A DNA stretch of 16,689 nt from CAITSH01 sp945892985 (GTDB taxonomy: Bacteria > Pseudomonadota > Gammaproteobacteria > Burkholderiales > SG8-39), in NCBI GenBank assembly GCA_945892985.1, contig CAMDDU010000070.1:1-16689 (forward strand), in the 5' to 3' direction. Position 1 is the first letter of the stretch, and each line of letters opens with the position of its first letter. The position numbers were made by a program, and so were the translations under genes. Shown here piece after piece: positions 16,633 through 16,689 of this stretch. The notes below the pieces were generated by a model. That model ran no database searches, was not told the DNA's origin, and saw only the letters and a program-made list of their open reading frames with translations.

Positions 16633-16647
16633 GGGGGCTATGCCCCC
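16633..16647 (-). terminator. Transposase terminator-like hairpin inside the right IS end
   Basis: GGGGGC (16633-16638) pairs with GCCCCC (16642-16647) around a three-base loop. On the transposase strand it lies ten bases after the stop codon and is followed by TTTCTT, giving an intrinsic terminator shape. It may also stop transcripts coming out of parC. Confidence 0.5.
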
Positions 16648-16656
16648 GCTATTTCC

Positions 16657-16689
16657 TCACGCAGGGCGCACCTCTCCTGTGAGTGGCAT
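16657..16689 (-). CDS. IS5-family transposase, last ten codons
   Basis: The minus strand from 16689 to 16657 reads MPLTGEVRPA and a TGA stop. Endings of the type TGEVRP or AQVRP are typical of IS5-group transposases. The frame lies about 95 bases inside a recognised terminal repeat. Only the C-terminus is in the window, so completeness cannot be judged. The first M here is an internal codon of a longer protein, not a start. Confidence 0.6.
   Translation of the reverse strand: MPLTGEVRPA

Larger units (their letters stand above)
16546..16689 (-). mobile_element. IS5-family insertion sequence, transposase-end side (partial)
   Basis: Immediately after the parC stop codon begins a terminal repeat almost identical to that at the left edge. 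It is followed by about 95 bases with a hairpin and then the last codons of a transposase on the minus strand. The bases outside the boundary are CTAG (16542-16545), the preferred target of IS5-group elements. The element runs off the right edge. Its transposase converges on parC. Confidence 0.8.

Overview
The window looks like chromosomal DNA from a GC-rich Gram-negative bacterium, most likely a betaproteobacterium. The reasons are the pyrG-kdsA-eno-ftsB cluster (with kdsA showing an LPS-making cell), a topoisomerase IV parE-parC pair, an orphan Bug/TctC-type binding protein of the kind that is very abundant in Burkholderiales and relatives, and IS5-family insertion sequences. The lineage is inferred from gene content and protein style, not from a database match.

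Layout. Bases 1-145 are the transposase-start end of an IS5-family element that runs off the left edge. A 40-bp array of 8-bp repeats follows (151-190), then hutI (histidine degradation) with no other hut gene in view. Two bases after hutI is a short remnant (1458-1664) that reads like the last part of a NitT/TauT-type ABC transporter ATPase. From 1726 comes a promoter and the housekeeping run pyrG, kdsA, eno, ftsB (CTP synthesis, Kdo-8-phosphate synthesis, glycolysis, divisome). Next is an accessory-looking pair on the same strand: an EctD-like Fe(II)/2-oxoglutarate dioxygenase (PhyH family) and a predicted homoserine-dehydrogenase-like oxidoreductase with a C-terminal SAF domain. A ribosome-assembly GTPase (rbgA/ylqF) converges on that pair from the minus strand. 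It diverges from a Bug-type periplasmic binding protein, which is followed by tandem hairpins and an HI0933/BaiN-like flavoprotein (TIGR03862 type). parE and parC, overlapping by ATGA, finish the coding part.

Directly at the parC stop codon begins the other end of an IS5-family element: a terminal inverted repeat identical in 16 of 17 positions to the one at the left edge, then a hairpin and the last ten codons of a transposase on the minus strand. The window is therefore bracketed by two IS5-family ends in the same orientation, most simply two copies of one element. Between them lie several genes expected to be essential, so this looks like a genome peppered with one IS (and possibly an assembly contig ending in it) rather than a cargo transposon.

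Besides the IS ends, the most notable points are three different short tandem repeat arrays, each upstream of a gene; the ABC-ATPase scar behind hutI; a small hairpin and a mini-ORF in the leaders of pyrG and parE; a KdsA with all four metal-site residues; and a ParC with a Gly/Ala-rich N-terminal extension and a Val at the usual quinolone-determining Ser position. No CRISPR array, tRNA, rRNA or prophage was seen.
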